Source: Pseudofabraea citricarpa
Taxonomy: Eukaryota; Ascomycota; Leotiomycetes; Helotiales; Dermateaceae
Length of the DNA: 64,000 bases
Direction of reading: 5' to 3'
NCBI GenBank assembly: GCA_029641185.1
Contig: JAPWGK010000008.1
Span: 496,001 to 560,000, forward strand
Position 1 is the stretch's first letter; each line of letters starts with the position of its first letter. Positions 1 to 10,871 of the stretch are shown here, piece by piece. A program made the translations under genes and the position numbers. Under the pieces are notes generated by a model. That model was not told where the DNA came from and searched no databases. It saw only the letters and a program-made list of their open reading frames with translations.

Positions 1-153
1 CCTCAGGGAAACCAGGGCATATATGAACCGGATAGTCAGACACCACAACCAAAAGGATATTTTGCTGGCCGGCAGTACGATCCACCTCAGGAACTCCCAA
101 CCCAGAACGTAGTACACGAGATGGGAACTGATACGGCCACGACGAAACGGTGA
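1..153 (+). CDS. 3' end of an unidentified gene
   Basis: Frame 1 is open from the left edge to a TGA at 151-153 and gives about 50 residues rich in Gln, Pro, Thr and Gly, ending in TATTKR. Composition and absence of hydrophobic segments suggest a disordered C-terminal tail. The rest of the gene lies outside the window, so no function can be assigned. The sequence after the stop becomes AT-rich, as expected for a 3' untranslated region. Confidence 0.55.
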   Translation, partial: PQGNQGIYEPDSQTPQPKGYFAGRQYDPPQELPTQNVVHEMGTDTATTKR

Positions 154-826
154 TTGGGGAAAGAGTTCATCGGCGACGGATAGATAACGGAGTTGTATAT
201 ACCCTGGCTTCAGATATAATTTGATTTCTGAAGATTTACGGATTTAGCGGGGATGGATGTTCGGACGGGGTAATTCTTCTATTGTATAGGCATTATAATG
301 GCGTATGAGAGATGATAATTGAATATAAAAATACTTTCTTGGCTATTTTGCTAATACCTGGAAAAGGTACTTGGTACTTAGAGAGCTTGAGGATGGGGAT
401 AGCGATTCGGATAGCCGGATAGCTCTACTTGCGTTGGAAAGTAAGCTGGAATGGATAGCCAAAGTCTAGATTGCTTTCTAAATCAGGTCCCACAAGTATG
501 TTACCCGTCAATCTCAGCTCTGTACAATGTCGCAACTTGGACCTATACTAATAACTAAATCATCAAAGCATCAATTGTAAGCCGAGAGCTAGACCTGGCG
601 AATTTGTCACGAGGGAGCTATTTTGTACAATTTCACGTGATCCTTATCGGAGGGGAATTACTTATCGGGCGCAAGCTCGCCATTCAAACGTCATTAGCCA
701 TCCCCGAATTCCTTTGGAAGGATTCTTCACATTTGCTATAAAAACACGCATTCCCCATTGAGGCATCTCTGATTTCCAATCATCACAATCGCATTCTCAT
801 CTTGAAATTTATCTAAACTCTTCAAC
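154..826. other. intergenic region and promoter of the DsbA-like gene
   Basis: No supportable ORF. The first half is AT-rich 3' flank of the preceding gene. The last 100 bases hold a TATA-like element and a pyrimidine-rich leader for the gene starting at 827. Confidence 0.5.
737..743 (+). promoter_or_regulatory. TATA-like element
   Basis: TATAAAA about 85 bases upstream of the ATG at 827, followed by a C/T-rich leader. The spacing suits a core promoter for the DsbA-like gene. Confidence 0.5.
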
Positions 827-1639
827 ATGGCTCTCGCTCCCAAGTTCGCTGGTCACAGGTTTAGCGTTGCTAGCACCCATACTCCTCATACTCTGGAGCT
901 GTATCTTGACTATGTTTGCCCAGTAAGTTGAGAATCTTCTTGAAAACAGCAAAGGAATCTTCAGTTACGTCAACTACTTCTTTTCCAGAGACCTTCGTGT
1001 CTCCATCGAGACTGACTACCTTGCGAGAGAGAGATACGAGCTACCCCTCCATCTCTTCAGACCCCGCGTAATCACCATTCCAACAGCTAATAACCAACCT
1101 CACAGTTCTCAGCCAAGCTATTCAACACCGTCTATAACTCGGTCTTCCCGCTCCTGAAATCGAACCCCAAGTACAGCAACAGCGTACAATTCATCTTCCG
1201 CCAACAAATTCAGCCTTGGCACCCGTCCTCCACACTGGTCCATGAAGCGGGAGTCGCAGTTCTAAAGCTATCCCCTCAACTTTTCTGGCCCTTCTCAGCC
1301 GCGCTATTCGCAGATCAAAAGGCCTACTTTGACGTCAATGTCGTCAACGAGACACGGAATGCGACATATGCACGACTGGCAAAACTCGGTGCGTCGGTCG
1401 GTGTGGACGAGAAGAAGCTGTACGACCTGCTAAAGATTAGCGATAAGCCGGCTGAAGATGGAGGGCTGAACTCGGGCAATGGAACGACGGATGATCTCAA
1501 GAAGTTGGTCAAGTTTAACCGGTCTCAGGGCATTCATGTCACTCCTACGGTGGTGTTTGATGGCCTTGTTGAAAATGGCATCTCGTCCAGCTTTACCGGC
1601 CAGCAGTGGGAGGAGTGGTTGGAGAAGAATGTCGTCTGA
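827..1639 (+). CDS. DsbA/thioredoxin-fold protein
   Basis: Two exons, 827-922 and 1106-1639 (209 aa). The intron 923-1105 has a GTAAGT donor and a CACAG acceptor, phase 0. The N-terminus contains LELYLDYVCPFSAKLF, the beta-strand plus active-site loop of DsbA/2-hydroxychromene-isomerase-like thioredoxin folds, and the C-terminus has the cis-Pro segment GIHVTPTVVFDG (around residues 175-186) that faces the active site in this fold. The active-site motif is CPFS, so the second Cys of CxxC is replaced by Ser. Disulfide exchange would then need a monothiol mechanism, or the fold has another role. There is no signal peptide, so it is probably cytosolic. Family assignment is firm; the substrate is unknown. 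Confidence 0.85.
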
Positions 1640-3265
1640 CTTGTGAGTGGGAGACTTTGAGTTTGAAGTGGAAAACGTGGATGCCATGGTTTTATGGGAT
1701 GGCTATGCTACGTTATGGCTTTGACTCAATGAACTCCTACTACCGCAACTGCAGCTGGAACATCTTCTCGTATCGTTCCATTTATAAGCAAGGATTTCTC
1801 TCAATTACAAAAGAACAATTGACATTTCGTTTCTACTGCATCATATCAGTACCAATTGCTAATTTTGTTTCCTTCTGCATCACGTATCCATGCGACTCAC
1901 TTGATTACACCTTCAGATAAACTCTAACCAAACACCCTTCTTCCCTCTTTCCCTACCCACCTACCCACAAAATAAATCGAAACACCACATGCACATACAC
2001 GTTCTCCAAAAGTCTTACGATCTTCAAAAATCATGACGCATAAGGTAAGCTCTCCCTTCCTTCACTCTCACTTTAACTCCGGTCCGGCTCCCGGCTCGTG
2101 TCCACTGTCCCGTAAGCGAGCGAAAGGCACCCAACGTGCACATACCACCCACCATTTCACATACTCTGTCTGCTCTACAGGCCGGCAGTTGAATATAATC
2201 AATGCAGGGCGAGCCCCACTCACGAACTTTTGCTATGCCGGAGATTTTCTCTCCTGGGGAGTATGGATATGAGGTTGTTTCAATTTGGAATGTATAGGTT
2301 CCTATGTTTCAAGATTTGTAGATTTGTCGATTAGTACTTTCGCGTGTTGGTTGATTGATGAAATAGATGGTGCGGGTGTGTGTGGTACTTTCGTACGTCG
2401 CTTAAGTTGTGGCATATTTTCCGTCCAACGAACGATTCGGCAGGTATAACAGCTGTACTTATAGCTATAGCTGAGGTGCTGTGCCTGACGCTACGACGGG
2501 TACCTATCTGCCTATCTGCAAAATCACACACGCCACGGAGTCGATCCAGTTCCGGGGCGCTGGAAGCTTGGGAAGAGGTCCAGATGCGGAGAAGGAAGGT
2601 TACATTGAGAAAGTGGTACCTCAGGTACGGGACCCCAAAGGGAACCAACGGGAGCCACGGCGTATCTACTAACGACAACACATATCGTACCCGACGCATA
2701 AACCTGTTTCTCTCTCAAGTGACAGCCAAAAAGGATCATAAGGTTAGGACGCTGCTCTGGACAGCGAGCAAAGGTATTTGTAATTGTCGAACATGACTGC
2801 CATTTGGGTTAGCCGAGCTTTGACTTTAGAAACCCCCGCTCTTTTCTTTGCTTGCTTGCCCCGGAATATCGCCTTTCTCTTTTTCTTCTTTCTTTTTGGC
2901 GCGACAGGGATTAGGGACGTACGTGAAAGCTACTGGGGGGTGGGGGGGGGGGGGGGGGGGGGGGGGGGAAGATACTAAGGGTTCCGAATTCTCAAATACC
3001 GGTTGCGGCTTTCTTAGAGGTGGGTCATGGGTCATGCTGGGTTTGGAGTGGAGGAGGTGGGTGCGAATGCTTGGTTGCTTGGTTGCTTGGTTGGCCAGTC
3101 GGTTGCTTTGTCGGTTCGTATGAGTACGTACTTACATAGAGAGAGGATTGTTTAAGAGGGATCGAATGGTATACTGTTATACTGTTATATACTGGAACAA
3201 AAGTACTTCGAGTTTCCGTTCCAAAGTCATAGAGAAAAAATTACTCTCACTTACTTACTCGCAAC
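1640..3265. other. intergenic region with G tract and 8-bp repeats
   Basis: No convincing coding sequence. A leader-like stretch ends at an ATG (2033) followed after four codons by a GTAAGC donor, but splicing to the first good acceptor leaves only seven codons. Near 2935-2968 is a long G tract, and near 3070-3095 an 8-bp TTGCTTGG-type tandem repeat. The last 100 bases are the leader of the gene at 3266. Confidence 0.4.
2935..2968. repeat. poly-G tract (G6-T-G27)
   Basis: A run of six G, one T, then 27 G. It is about 300 bases upstream of the ATG at 3266. Such a tract can form G-quadruplexes and its assembled length is uncertain. Confidence 0.9.
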
Positions 3266-4393
3266 ATGTCTACCTCCTCATCGTATACCTACCTCCCTCC
3301 ACGAGAAGCCGAAGCCGAAGAACCACACTTCTCACTATTTAACGACTGGGACTGGGATCTCGTCAAATCGTCATCTACGTCTACATCCACATCCATCCTT
3401 AATAGCAAAAACAGCATGAACCGAGTAAGTATCAGCAGCAGCACCTACACAACCTCGAGCTCCAACTCGGAACTATCAATAAAATGCATCGGGCGGGCAG
3501 ATACGCCCGATCCAGGAACCGAGAGCTTAGAAGAGGCGTTCAGTAATTTCGACTTGTCTGCATTCCCAACATACGCCAGTTCAGACATCCATCTGTCGAG
3601 GGCCCGTTATCCTCCGTGCGAGACGTATATTGCGGGATTGCTGGATCCGGCTGCGTATGTGAAGGGGGAGGGAGAAGGGGCTTCGATGAGTGTGGTGGAA
3701 TTAGACGACATGGAATTAGACGACGAAGAAGGTGAAGGTGAAGAATTCGTGGATATAGAGGAAGAGGGGTTTTTAGGTATGTCTCTATTTACTCGCCTTA
3801 TAGAGATGTGATATGATATCAGTGCTGACCCCGAATATCTAGAAACTCCTACTCCGTCAACACCCGTAACGCCATGCATACCATCCACGCCAATCCCATC
3901 ATCCACATCAAAGCCAACGGCAATCCCAACGATTCGCACTATCCCTTTGCTCGCCTTCCAGCCCAACTTCTCTTCTGCATCTAGCTTTGCTTCGTGCTCT
4001 CCCTGTCCTTCTCCTTCTCCTTCTCCCTCGCATGAAATCCCGCCTCTAAACCTCAACCTACACGTCCTCAATACTCCCGGGACACCTACAAAACTCACAT
4101 TCCTAACCCACGACGACAACGACAATAACGAAAACGACGACCACCAGCACGAAATTAGTATCATCGACTCGCTAATATTATACGATCCCACCGACCTGGC
4201 AATCTTCAACCCCTCTTGCATTTCTACCTCCCCGTCTACCATGACGAACCAGACGCAGGAGACCAGAATGAGACTGAGAGACATCTTTTGCGAGCATGGG
4301 CTGGACCTCAGTGATGTGAGGGTCTTTGAGGATCTGGAGACGGCGTGTCGTGCAGCGAGGGTTGTTTTTATTTGGGAAGGGGAGGGAGAGTGA
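3266..4393 (+). CDS. Acidic Ser-rich hypothetical protein
   Basis: Two exons, 3266-3776 and 3843-4393 (353 aa). The intron 3777-3842 has a GTATGT donor and an ATCTAG acceptor, and phase 1 is kept. The product is Ser/Thr-rich at the N-terminus, has an acidic middle (DDMELDDEEGEGEEF), a Pro/Ser stretch, and a C-terminus containing RLRDIFCEHGLDLSDVRVFEDL, which is the only part that looks folded. No known domain, signal peptide or membrane segment was recognised. Mostly disordered, perhaps a regulatory or scaffold protein, but this is inference. Its 3' end is 263 bases from the convergent HET gene. Confidence 0.6.
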
Positions 4394-4656
4394 GAAGGGG
4401 TGTGAGATTTGGATAAATGGTTTTGGTTTTAGACTTTGGGTTAAATTATTTCTTTCTATCTCTTCCTCTTTTTTCTCTCCGTTTTCTTAACGTCTTGGAT
4501 CACCAATAGTTATATTTTAGAGAATCGGAGGGGAGCTTTTCACATGTCAGCTATTCAGAATAATCCACTCCTTTCGAGAAGAATAGAAGGTTATGAGTGA
4601 ATTAATTAGCATCTGATTTCAAGTCCCACTTAATTTAGATGACAGAATCATGATAA

Positions 4657-7261
4657 TTACCCCAAAATGAACTCTTTCCACTCCTTGCCTCCCATCCTAC
4701 ATGAATGATTAAAGGCATCCTTAAAGATCTTGCCCAACCCAACACGATACGCAATATCATTAGTATACTGAATTAGCAAAACATAATACAGATCCCACGC
4801 CGACTGATCTCTCTCCTTGGGGATATAATACTCCCAGCCCTCATACTCGCTATCGCCAAACTGCTTCGCCTCCGAGATGGCAATAAACTCAAACGGTTTC
4901 TCGGGGTCTAACATCTCAGCCCAGCGCCGCTTCAGCATGATGGTTCCGCACCAGTCGTCCTTACAATCCAGGATATTGTACCGCTGTGTTTGCACGTCCA
5001 TGGGCGACGTCTCTTGAATCCGGAAGAAGGCTGACCAGGTGAAGAATTGAAGATATGGCAGGTCCTTCTCCGGGCTGTTCTGGGCGATGGATTCTGTGTA
5101 TGTGCTATTCTCGACAATGTTGACGCCGTACGGGTTCTGAGGGAGGATAAGCTTGAAATCTGAGCGAGGGAGGTGACGTTCCTCTTCTTTTATGTAGCGG
5201 CCATAGGCATCGTGGAGATTATCATTTAGTCCCTCGGGACGGTGATAGCCTCTCCAGCTGTTAGCATTTGTGTCCGTTGACGTTGTGCTCTCATCGCCTT
5301 CCCAAACTCGTCGGAGATTCCCGTTGAAATCTCGAATATACCATGTAATCCAGGTGTGGTTCATCAGCCAGTACCCGAGATTCTCCTCACATCCTGACAG
5401 CATCTGCGGCTTGTACTCGATGGTCGCACCTTTCCAACCGCACCAAGACCAGCTTGGAAACATTTCATCTTCATCTTCATTGAAGCGGCGAAAGGCTGCA
5501 TCTCGGGATTCCCATAACAGTGCCCAGTCGAAGTGGGACGATGGCAGCCCATGAATCAAGCTTCCGCCGAGTGCTTGACATACCAGATTTCCAATGCCAT
5601 TAAAAGCGGCTAGAATATCCTTATCGTAGGTGAGGTGTCTAGATAAATATAGTTGAAGAGCTGTTTTGTACACCGTGGTTGGAGAGTGAGAGATTTGATT
5701 TAGCATGAGGAATGGGGAATCGATGTATTCAATCGACCAGCCAGCCAGCTTCTCTTCAGTGATAATGTCAGCCGACCTAGCAGTGCAACGGCATTGAAAA
5801 TAGACACGGCCAGCGACAAAAATTAGCGTTCGATTGGACAGAAGTCGTTCCTGGAGTGTCCAAGCTCGCGTATTCCAGGTTGATCGCCTGATATACTGCT
5901 CGGCAGATTGGGTGCACATAAGCTGAACATCTGGACTGTGCTGTTCGATGATCTGAATTGGCATGGAGGACAATGAAGGATCCATGCCTCGCAACCCCGA
6001 GTCTGAGTTCTTTCCATCAGCAGCGCAGATTGTGAGATAGGCATTGCCATATACAAGGTCCATAATCCTAGAATTGAGAGCCCATGATCGTTTACTGTCT
6101 TGGATAATACATAGGGAGTCCACCCAGAGGTATCGCTCCCCTAGAGCCCGCACAAGCTGAATCGCATCCCGAATTGTCTTTGGTAGAAGATATATATACT
6201 TTCGAAACCCATCGTACTTGAGAAGATTTTTGATATTCGACTGCATGGCCATGAAGGGCCGTCCCGTACCCCAGACGTAGCTCAAAGCAATATACCGTCC
6301 ATCTATTGGTAAAGAGGTAAGACGCATTTCGATTACATCGATTACACCAAAGAAAGAGCTCCATTTAGAGAGGTCGCTTGTCCTACTCTGACATAGAGAG
6401 CCGTGGTGCTGGACACAAAGTTCTGTCCATTGTCTGAACGCTTCTGGACCAATCCAGGCGCTGTTAATTGTGCGACCTAAAAAGAGCCCAGCTGACTCTC
6501 GAATCTGAACTGCTGTTAGTACAATATGGATATCTTCAAACGCCTGCCAGTCCCAATGTAGTCGAAGCCGACGTGTACAAGCTCGTGAGCCACATATTTT
6601 GCCATCGGCATCTCGCTTTAGAACTCTCCCATCGATCTGGAAGCTAGCATAGCATCGTGCATTTTTCTCTGGCCAATCCTTGATACTTTGCTCAAGAATT
6701 GGTATGTTCAAACGCTTTTTAACAGGCGATGAGTTAGAAAGCCGTGGAGAGGGTGGGGAAGAGCCTATAGCAATTCAGACTTAGTGACCATTGATTCGCT
6801 TTAGCTCTCGAGAGATAAATTTCCAGCTGTATATGTACCTACCTGGAGGTTCTACACTGGCATCTTGCTTCAAAGTGGGCTGTAGCGAAAGGGATCGTAT
6901 GACAAGTCTACAAAATGGGCATCGAGTTCTGGAATGTATTTCTTGAAGTGTTCCTAGATAGAATCTGTTTCCTCCAAATTTAATAGCTTCAGGAAATATG
7001 ATTTCCCAAAGCTTTGGGCGGATTGAGTAATCCATCATAGTCCTTGCGCTTTGCCTGTGCTTTGGGTTGTCATCAATTAAAAATCTACAGCATGCCGAAT
7101 TAGTTTGTGCTTGCCCAGTTAAAAGAAAGTTGAAGAACACAAAAGTGATTCGATCATTCGGAAGAGGAGATAGTGTTGCCGGGAAAGTCTAGGGTTGTAT
7201 ACTTTTCCTTGCTGAGTCTCATAGCAGAACATTTTAAGCATGGCTGCTTGGAGTTGGACAT
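4657..7261 (-). CDS. HET-domain (heterokaryon incompatibility) protein
   Basis: Three exons on the minus strand: 7261-7203, 7084-6843 and 6764-4657 (802 aa). Introns are 7202-7085 (GTATAC donor, CTAAT branch, CTGTAG acceptor, phase 2) and 6842-6765 (GTAGGT, CTATAG, phase 1). The N-terminus carries two Cys pairs (CLKC near residue 8, CPFC near 74) as in many HET proteins. The HET domain spans about residues 256-420, with YIALSYVWG, a WVDSLCIIQD-type segment and AWTLQERLLS. HET proteins trigger cell death in non-self recognition in filamentous fungi; partner and trigger here are unknown. An apparent early stop near 7190 lies inside intron 1. The 3' end faces the gene at 3266-4393. Confidence 0.85.
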
Positions 7262-7415
7262 AAGGAAGGTTTCAACAATCCTCCGCACCTAATAAAATGA
7301 TCCTGTCAGTGAAAGATGTATTCCGGCCAAACGACTTAAACCTACTCTAACACTTGTTCGTACCAATCCCAGAATAGCATCCCAACGACGCCTCGTTGTC
7401 TCAGTCTGATATTGA

Positions 7416-8698
7416 TCAGAAATCGAAATGTAATAAAGAAGTAGATATGCTTGCCATCATCTTGCGTTTCATAGGCCCAAGCTTAATACTTTTCGGCTCA
7501 TTTGGAATCATGTAAGGGAGGACTTGCTGATTCACGCTGTTCGTGAGCATAAGAGGTTCTTGTTCTTGGACATCTTCAAAACCATATAAGTGCGAGGTCA
7601 GGTCGATTTCCCGAACATAAGCCCTCAAAACATCCTGCCAAAATCCGTCAGTGGAGAACTTCACCATCTGATGGAAGGAATGTATACTTCGTGCTTTCGC
7701 AGAACCTCGCTTGAAAATCCTTCGGCGACAAGCTCTTTTTCAAATTTGTTCCAAACCTCTTTCCCATCCTCGTCATCGTTGTATATCATACTGATGGCTT
7801 CAATTTTCTGCCCTCTTGCCATGATAACATCTACCTTATCCAAAACAAGATCTAGCTTGAAAACATCGACATTCGCCGCAGTCGTGATCGGCTCTCCAAA
7901 ATGATGGAGCTGAATTAGATCCAAGAAAGATGTTAAGGTTGTTCTATGGCTAATGAGCTTGACTCTTATATCTCCGAGCTGGTTAAGTTGATCAATCTGC
8001 GACCCAACTCTTGGACGGCCCAAAGTGCCAATATTGTTCTCATCAGAATCGTCATTTCTCGTAATCAGATGCTGTAATTGCCTCATGGTAAAGCTGCAAT
8101 CTCCAACGATTGATATGAGTTTCTGTCCCCAGAGTGAAGAACCGCGATTTAAAGGTGACTCTGGAGCTTCGAATTCATACTTCAGATGCCGCAAGACTGT
8201 ATGTAAACTACGCACTTCACGGGAAATACCAATGCATCCTCCATCTGTAGCACTGCACTTGCGATATAAAGCTCTGCAAAAGACCACAGCCGTTATGATG
8301 TCAGAAAGAAGTATTCTTTTGGTACCATTGGTGAGCGCTGGGTTATCGACTGTTTGAATTTCCTCGGCAGTAATGCCTCGGGGTGGCGAAGAAGGCCGAT
8401 TCTCAGTAGAATCCTTAGCTGTGGTAGGATTAATGACACCTTTGGAGTCTGCATTTTCATCTGATATTGGAATCCCGTTCAACTCATAAGTCTCCGTCGT
8501 GCTATCCGGAAAAGCGAGTAGTTGATCTCTGTCGACTGGCTTCACGTCCAGCACATCACGAAGTTGAGGCATATACTTCTCATTGTCCTCCCTACTAATT
8601 CTAGGACTGCTGGGTGGTTGGTGGTCTCGATTAACAGCGCCTGCGTCGTTCAGATTCTCGAGGCAATCGTGAAAATCGTCGCCGTCATCGTCATCCAT
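7416..8698 (-). CDS. Fungal STAND/NLR-type N-terminal domain protein
   Basis: Two exons, 8698-7688 and 7634-7416 (409 aa). The 53-nt intron 7687-7635 has a GTATAC donor, a CTGAC branch and a GGCAG acceptor, and joins the conserved KHE to DVLRAYVRE. The mid-region (LKYEFEAPESPLNR, then CSFTMRQLQHLI, then LISHRTTLTSFLDLIQLH) matches the helical N-terminal module that often precedes NACHT/STAND cores in fungal NLR-like proteins. Here no NTPase follows, so it is a stand-alone module. The start at 8698 is the first in-frame ATG. The frame is open upstream without ATG, and an 8-codon upstream ORF (8802-8776) in another frame precedes it. It lies 154 bases upstream of the HET gene on the same strand. 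Confidence 0.7.
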
Positions 8699-9071
8699 AC
8701 TCAACAATGGCCATAGAGCGTTGTTGGTAGTTGTAAGCAATATGATAAAATCCGATGTCGTGCGAGGCTGGCAGATTATTGCGAAAATGACGGGAGGTTC
8801 ATCTTGATAAATCAGTACCTGTAAGCTGTAAGCTGGACAATGAGGCTGTGGCTGCGTCTGCTCTCGTGATTCGTCCGCTTCGATACAGTGGTGGTAAAGT
8901 GGGAGTGGACGTTAGCTCCTGCCAGCTTCACAAGTATATAGACAGCGAGTGTTTTAAAGAGCCGCCCTTTCTATTCCCAGTCTTTCCAGGATATCTATAG
9001 CCTAAACATGGCATGTCTAATCGGTTAAAGCGTTCAAATACAAATACGAAGTTTGATCAGCAATCCCCCAT
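8699..9071. other. promoter/leader of the STAND-N gene and trxR 3' flank
   Basis: On the minus strand a TATATA-like element lies near 8935-8940, and the leader contains a short upstream ORF at 8802-8776. The rest is 3' flank of the thioredoxin reductase gene. Confidence 0.4.
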
Positions 9072-10310
9072 CTACAAAAGCGGGTTGGATCGGTATTCTG
9101 GCACAACAACACTGCTACCCTTCTCGGCACCCTTTTCAGCCTCCAAATCGTTCTCAAGGTCTTCCTGCTCAGCAAGGAATTTCTCTGCCTCCAAGGCTGC
9201 TATGCATCCAGAGCCTACACAATCGTTAGTACGTTATCAAATATCCATAGTCGACATTACTTACCAGCACTGGTGATAGCTTGTCTATATCTCTTATCTT
9301 GAACATCGCCAGCTGCGAATACACCCTCAATGTTGGTATAACTCGTTCCAGCCTTGGTGATGATATATCCCTCATCATCTGTCTCGATCTGTCCCTTCAC
9401 CAAAGTAGTGGCAGGATCGTGACCGATAGCGTAAAACAGCCCATTGGCTTCAACCTTCTCTTCCTTTCCTGTGGCAACATCCTTGACAACCATATGGCTC
9501 ATCAACCCCTTGTCATCACCAGTGATCTCGCCACCTACGCTGTTAAACCGTACGGTAACCTTCTTGTTGGCTAACAAGCGCTTGGCCATTGTCTTTGAAG
9601 CGCGGAGTTTGTCTTTTCGTACAAGAACAGTAACGTGCGATCCGTACTTGGTCAAGAACATGGCCTCTTCTGCAGCAGAATCACCTCCTCCAATAACAAC
9701 CAAGGGCTTGTTTCTGAAAATCGGCACTGCGCCATCACAGACTGCACAGGCCGAGATACCATTTTGCCAGTATTTATCTTCTCCTGGGAGACCCAATCGT
9801 CTAGCTGAGGCACCAGTCGCAATGATCACTGCATCTGCAGTGTGTGGCGCTTTGTCTTCTTCGTACTCGGGCCAGAACTTGAACGGTCGCTGCGACAGAT
9901 CAACCTTCGCAATAGTCTCGGTGATGATTTCGGTGCCAAATCTCTCAGATTGTGCGCGCATATTGTCCATCAACTCTTGTCCACCAATTCCCTTGGGGAA
10001 ACCTGGGAAGTTTTCTACATCGGTTGTGGTCGTTAATTGTCCTCCAGCCGCAATGCCATTTGCAAGGAACCCTTCGTACAGAACCGCTATCTGAAGTTAG
10101 GTCATGGATTTTCTTCCGCATTTCTGGATGTAGGCTTACGCTTCAGTTCGGCTCTAGACAGGTATACAGCAGCAGTGTGGGCTGCTGGGCCTGAGCCAAT
10201 GACTATTTTAATGTTAGCATTCCCTTAAGAACTGCCCCACTATACCCCTCCAAAAGCAAATAGAAGTCAAGGCAATGTATGTACTCACTAACAACCTTGC
10301 TGTGCGTCAT
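9072..10310 (-). CDS. TRR1: Thioredoxin reductase (NADPH)
   Basis: Four exons: 10310-10289, 10202-10140, 10086-9265, 9214-9072 (349 aa). Introns have GTGAGT, GTAAGC and GTAAGT donors. It reduces thioredoxin with NADPH through FAD and a redox-active disulfide. Visible signatures are the FAD dinucleotide motif GSGPAAHTA near residue 11, the redox pair CAVCD (about 142-145), the NADPH motif GGGDSA (about 161-166) and the C-terminal FAD segment [10 protein letters not shown]. Length is that of the low-molecular-weight fungal/bacterial type. Upstream of the annotated ATG the frame stays open for about 100 codons without an ATG and reads like a mitochondrial presequence, so a second isoform from a non-AUG start or an upstream exon is possible. 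Confidence 0.95.
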
Positions 10311-10871
10311 TCTCTTTGTCGTGCTCTTGATTAGAAGATTGGTATTGCTCTGTATGGGTGCTTTCTGCTGAAAACTTGCTGTCGCAGCCGCAATTGAAAA
10401 GCCCGTCGCACCAGAGCGTAGCGTTCGTTTAAGAGTTGAGGAAAACGTGGTGGCTATTTTGTTGAAGTAATTCGGGGGAAGAGAGGGGTATGAGGTGTAT
10501 TTGTAGGGTTGACGTAGTACGAGGGGCAGAGAGTGGGTTTGTAGCTGAGAATGTTCTGGGTTGCTGTTGATTACAAGATGCTCAGGAAATTCCAGATTTG
10601 GTTTGGGCCAGGCCTTGCAGAACTACCGAGGTGCTTACAAACATTTAGCCAGGGGGCCAGGGTGAGCCTAGCACATTGTTTACACTGACGACTACTTGCA
10701 TCATCTCCATTGTTTCAATGCCTTATTTGCATTTTATAAAAGTCCTCTATAGTTGTCTCTATTACCTCTGTGATTCTGACATAAATATCACACTTCATGA
10801 GAAGCAGTGGGCAAATGCTAATAATAGTCCTGGGCCCACTGGCTCTACTTGGATGCACATCATATCCCATA
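10311..10871. other. trxR upstream region with in-frame open extension
   Basis: On the minus strand the frame of the thioredoxin reductase is open from 10310 to about 10625 with no ATG. The 78 codons nearest the ATG (10311-10544) contain no Asp or Glu and about ten Lys/Arg. The remainder up to 10871 is 3' flank of VPS53. Confidence 0.5.

Noticed and set aside
2033..2272. 79-codon ORF as a ribosomal-type small gene
   Set aside because: It reads through a GTAAGC donor after four codons; splicing to the good acceptor gives only seven codons, so no protein can be supported.
7140..7261. Apparent premature stop in the N-terminal exon of the HET gene
   Set aside because: A phase-2 intron (7202-7085) with donor, CTAAT branch and acceptor removes the stop and joins the frames exactly.
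7661..7687. Stop codon ending the STAND-N protein after SIRW
   Set aside because: A 53-nt intron places this stop inside the intron and joins KHE to the conserved DVLRAYVRE segment.
8741..8912. N-terminal extension of the STAND-N protein
   Set aside because: The frame is open to about 8912 but has no ATG, and a TATA-like element lies near 8935; treated as leader.
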